Assembly: GCA_019247395.1 (NCBI GenBank)
Contig: JAFAOZ010000108.1
Span: 1-7,360 of the forward strand
From: Vulcanimicrobiota bacterium
Lineage (GTDB): Bacteria > Vulcanimicrobiota > Vulcanimicrobiia > Vulcanimicrobiales > Vulcanimicrobiaceae
Direction of reading: 5' to 3'
DNA length: 7,360 nt
The notes under the pieces are model-generated. The model was not told the origin of the DNA, did not search any database, and saw nothing but the letters and a program-made list of their open reading frames with translations. The position numbers and the translations under genes were made by a program. Positions 6,274 through 7,360 of this stretch are shown piece by piece. Within the stretch, counting starts at the first letter, position 1. Every line of letters starts with the position of its first letter.

Positions 6274-7360
6274 ATGGCGTTGATGCTTCTCGATACCTAC
6301 GGGCTCGTCTACCGAGCGTTCTTCGCACTGCCCGGCCTGACGACGAGCAGAGGCGTTCCGATCAACGCGGTATACGGCTTTACGATGATGCTCAACAAGC
6401 TGATTGCCGACGAAAAGCCCACGCACGTGCTCGCAGCATTCGACCAAGGCTCGCCGTCGGATCGGCTCGCGCTCTATAGCGAGTATAAGGCGCAGCGCCG
6501 GGTTATGCCTGACGAGCTGCGAAGCCAGTTCGCGTTGGTGCGCCGGGTACTCGACACATTCCGCATACCGATCGTAGAGATCGAGGGCCAAGAAGCCGAC
6601 GACGTCATCGCGACGCTGGCACGACAGGCCGAAGAGAGCGGCGAACAGACCGTCGTCGTTACCGGCGATCTCGATCTGTTGCAAATCGTTGACGAACGAA
6701 CGACCGTTCTGACGACGCGAAGGGGCATTACCGAGCTCGGGCGATACGATCCGGCCGCCGTGCGCGAACGGTTCGGGCTCGAACCCGAACAGCTGCCGGA
6801 TTATCGCGGGCTCAAGGGAGATCCGTCGGATAATCTGCCCGGCATTCCCGGAGTCGGCGAAAAAACTGCTGCGAAATTATTACAGGCAGCCGGATCGCTC
6901 GATGCGCTCGTCGCCGAACCTTCGCTCGCCGGAAGCCCGAAGCTCGCAGCGCTGATCGAGCAATATGGAGAACAGGCTTGCCTCTGCCGCGCCGTTTCGG
7001 TGGTGCGCCGCGACCTTCCGATTGCGGTCGACTGGGAGCAAAGCCGTTACGATACGCCTGCCGACGCGGATCTCTACCGGCTTTACAGCGAACTCGAGTT
7101 CAAAACGTTGCTGGCGAAGCTGCAACCACCACCGGACCTGCCGCTCTTCGATACCGGCGAGCCGCTGCAGGGTGAGTACGCAAGCTACGAAGCAGCGGCA
7201 GATCCGGCCGATTTCGTGCGGCTGGCCGAGGAGCTGCGCGCACTCCAAACGGGCCGCGTCGTGTTCGCACTGCGCGGAGAATCGGTCGCCGTCAGCGGGC
7301 GCGCCGGCAAAGGCCTAAGTTTTCTCCGCGGCGCGCTGGCGCAGCCCGAAGTCGCCGATG
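6274..7360 (+). CDS. polA: DNA polymerase I, N-terminal part (3' end beyond window)
   Basis: DNA polymerase I fills gaps and removes RNA primers during lagging-strand synthesis and repair. The visible 362 residues cover the 5' nuclease domain (about 1-285) and the start of the 3'-5' exonuclease-like domain; the polymerase domain is beyond the edge. Nuclease metal ligands appear in order: D7 (LLDTYGLVYRAFF), D57 (AAFDQG), E107, D109 and D110 (EGQEADDVIATLA), D132 and D134 (TGDLDLLQIV), then D183 and D186 (LKGDPSDNLPGIPGVGEKTA, with the helix-hairpin-helix). These positions parallel Taq D18, D67, E117, D119, D120, D142, D144, D188 and D191. The exonuclease-like start (about 300-362) shows FALRGESV where proofreading enzymes have a DxE motif, so proofreading may be lost. 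The gene follows the A2M-like gene by 22 nt and is probably cotranscribed with it. Confidence 0.97.
   Translation, partial: MALMLLDTYGLVYRAFFALPGLTTSRGVPINAVYGFTMMLNKLIADEKPTHVLAAFDQGSPSDRLALYSEYKAQRRVMPDELRSQFALVRRVLDTFRIPIVEIEGQEADDVIATLARQAEESGEQTVVVTGDLDLLQIVDERTTVLTTRRGITELGRYDPAAVRERFGLEPEQLPDYRGLKGDPSDNLPGIPGVGEKTAAKLLQAAGSLDALVAEPSLAGSPKLAALIEQYGEQACLCRAVSVVRRDLPIAVDWEQSRYDTPADADLYRLYSELEFKTLLAKLQPPPDLPLFDTGEPLQGEYASYEAAADPADFVRLAEELRALQTGRVVFALRGESVAVSGRAGKGLSFLRGALAQPEVAD

Noticed and set aside
1..7360. Mobile elements, CRISPR arrays, tRNA or rRNA genes and rho-independent terminators.
   Set aside because: I looked for transposase-like proteins, inverted terminal repeats, regularly spaced repeats, cloverleaf signatures and GC hairpins followed by T runs, and saw none.

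Overview
This is a GC-rich bacterial chromosomal window, densely coding on both strands. It shows no mobile element, CRISPR array, tRNA or rRNA. The three-subunit proton-translocating transhydrogenase, the DNA polymerase I, and the Shine-Dalgarno (SD) and start-codon patterns all point to a free-living bacterium. The protein style loosely recalls uncultured soil lineages such as Eremiobacterota (WPS-2), but the sequence cannot settle this and the assignment is low confidence.

Layout. Six genes run leftward on the minus strand, from 3828 down to the left edge: a small zinc-ribbon protein, a small secreted protein of unknown function, a fumarylacetoacetate hydrolase (FAH) family enzyme, and the transhydrogenase genes pntAA, pntAB and pntB (cut by the window edge). 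Gaps are 13, 10 and 50 nt, then two 4-nt overlaps, which is operon-like packing. Two genes run rightward from 3882: a 789-residue secreted protein built of alpha-2-macroglobulin-type (A2M) domains but lacking the thioester half, and after 22 nt the start of polA, which runs off the right edge. The two groups diverge from a gap of only 53 bp.

How the genes fit together. PntAA (soluble NAD(H)-binding domain I), PntAB (short membrane subunit) and PntB (membrane plus NADP(H)-binding domain) form one inner-membrane enzyme that uses the proton gradient to move reducing power from NADH to NADP+. The FAH-family enzyme probably handles a keto or enol carboxylic acid and may only share transcription. 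No functional link is evident between the zinc-ribbon protein, the secreted protein and the transhydrogenase. The A2M-like protein should act outside the cytoplasmic membrane, and its pairing with polA looks positional.

No clearly novel multi-gene system is visible. The points most worth a second look are the truncated A2M-like protein upstream of polA, the zinc-ribbon gene hidden under a longer competing reading frame, the conserved-looking small secreted protein, and the apparent loss of the proofreading motif in polA. There is no gene-free stretch longer than 53 bp.
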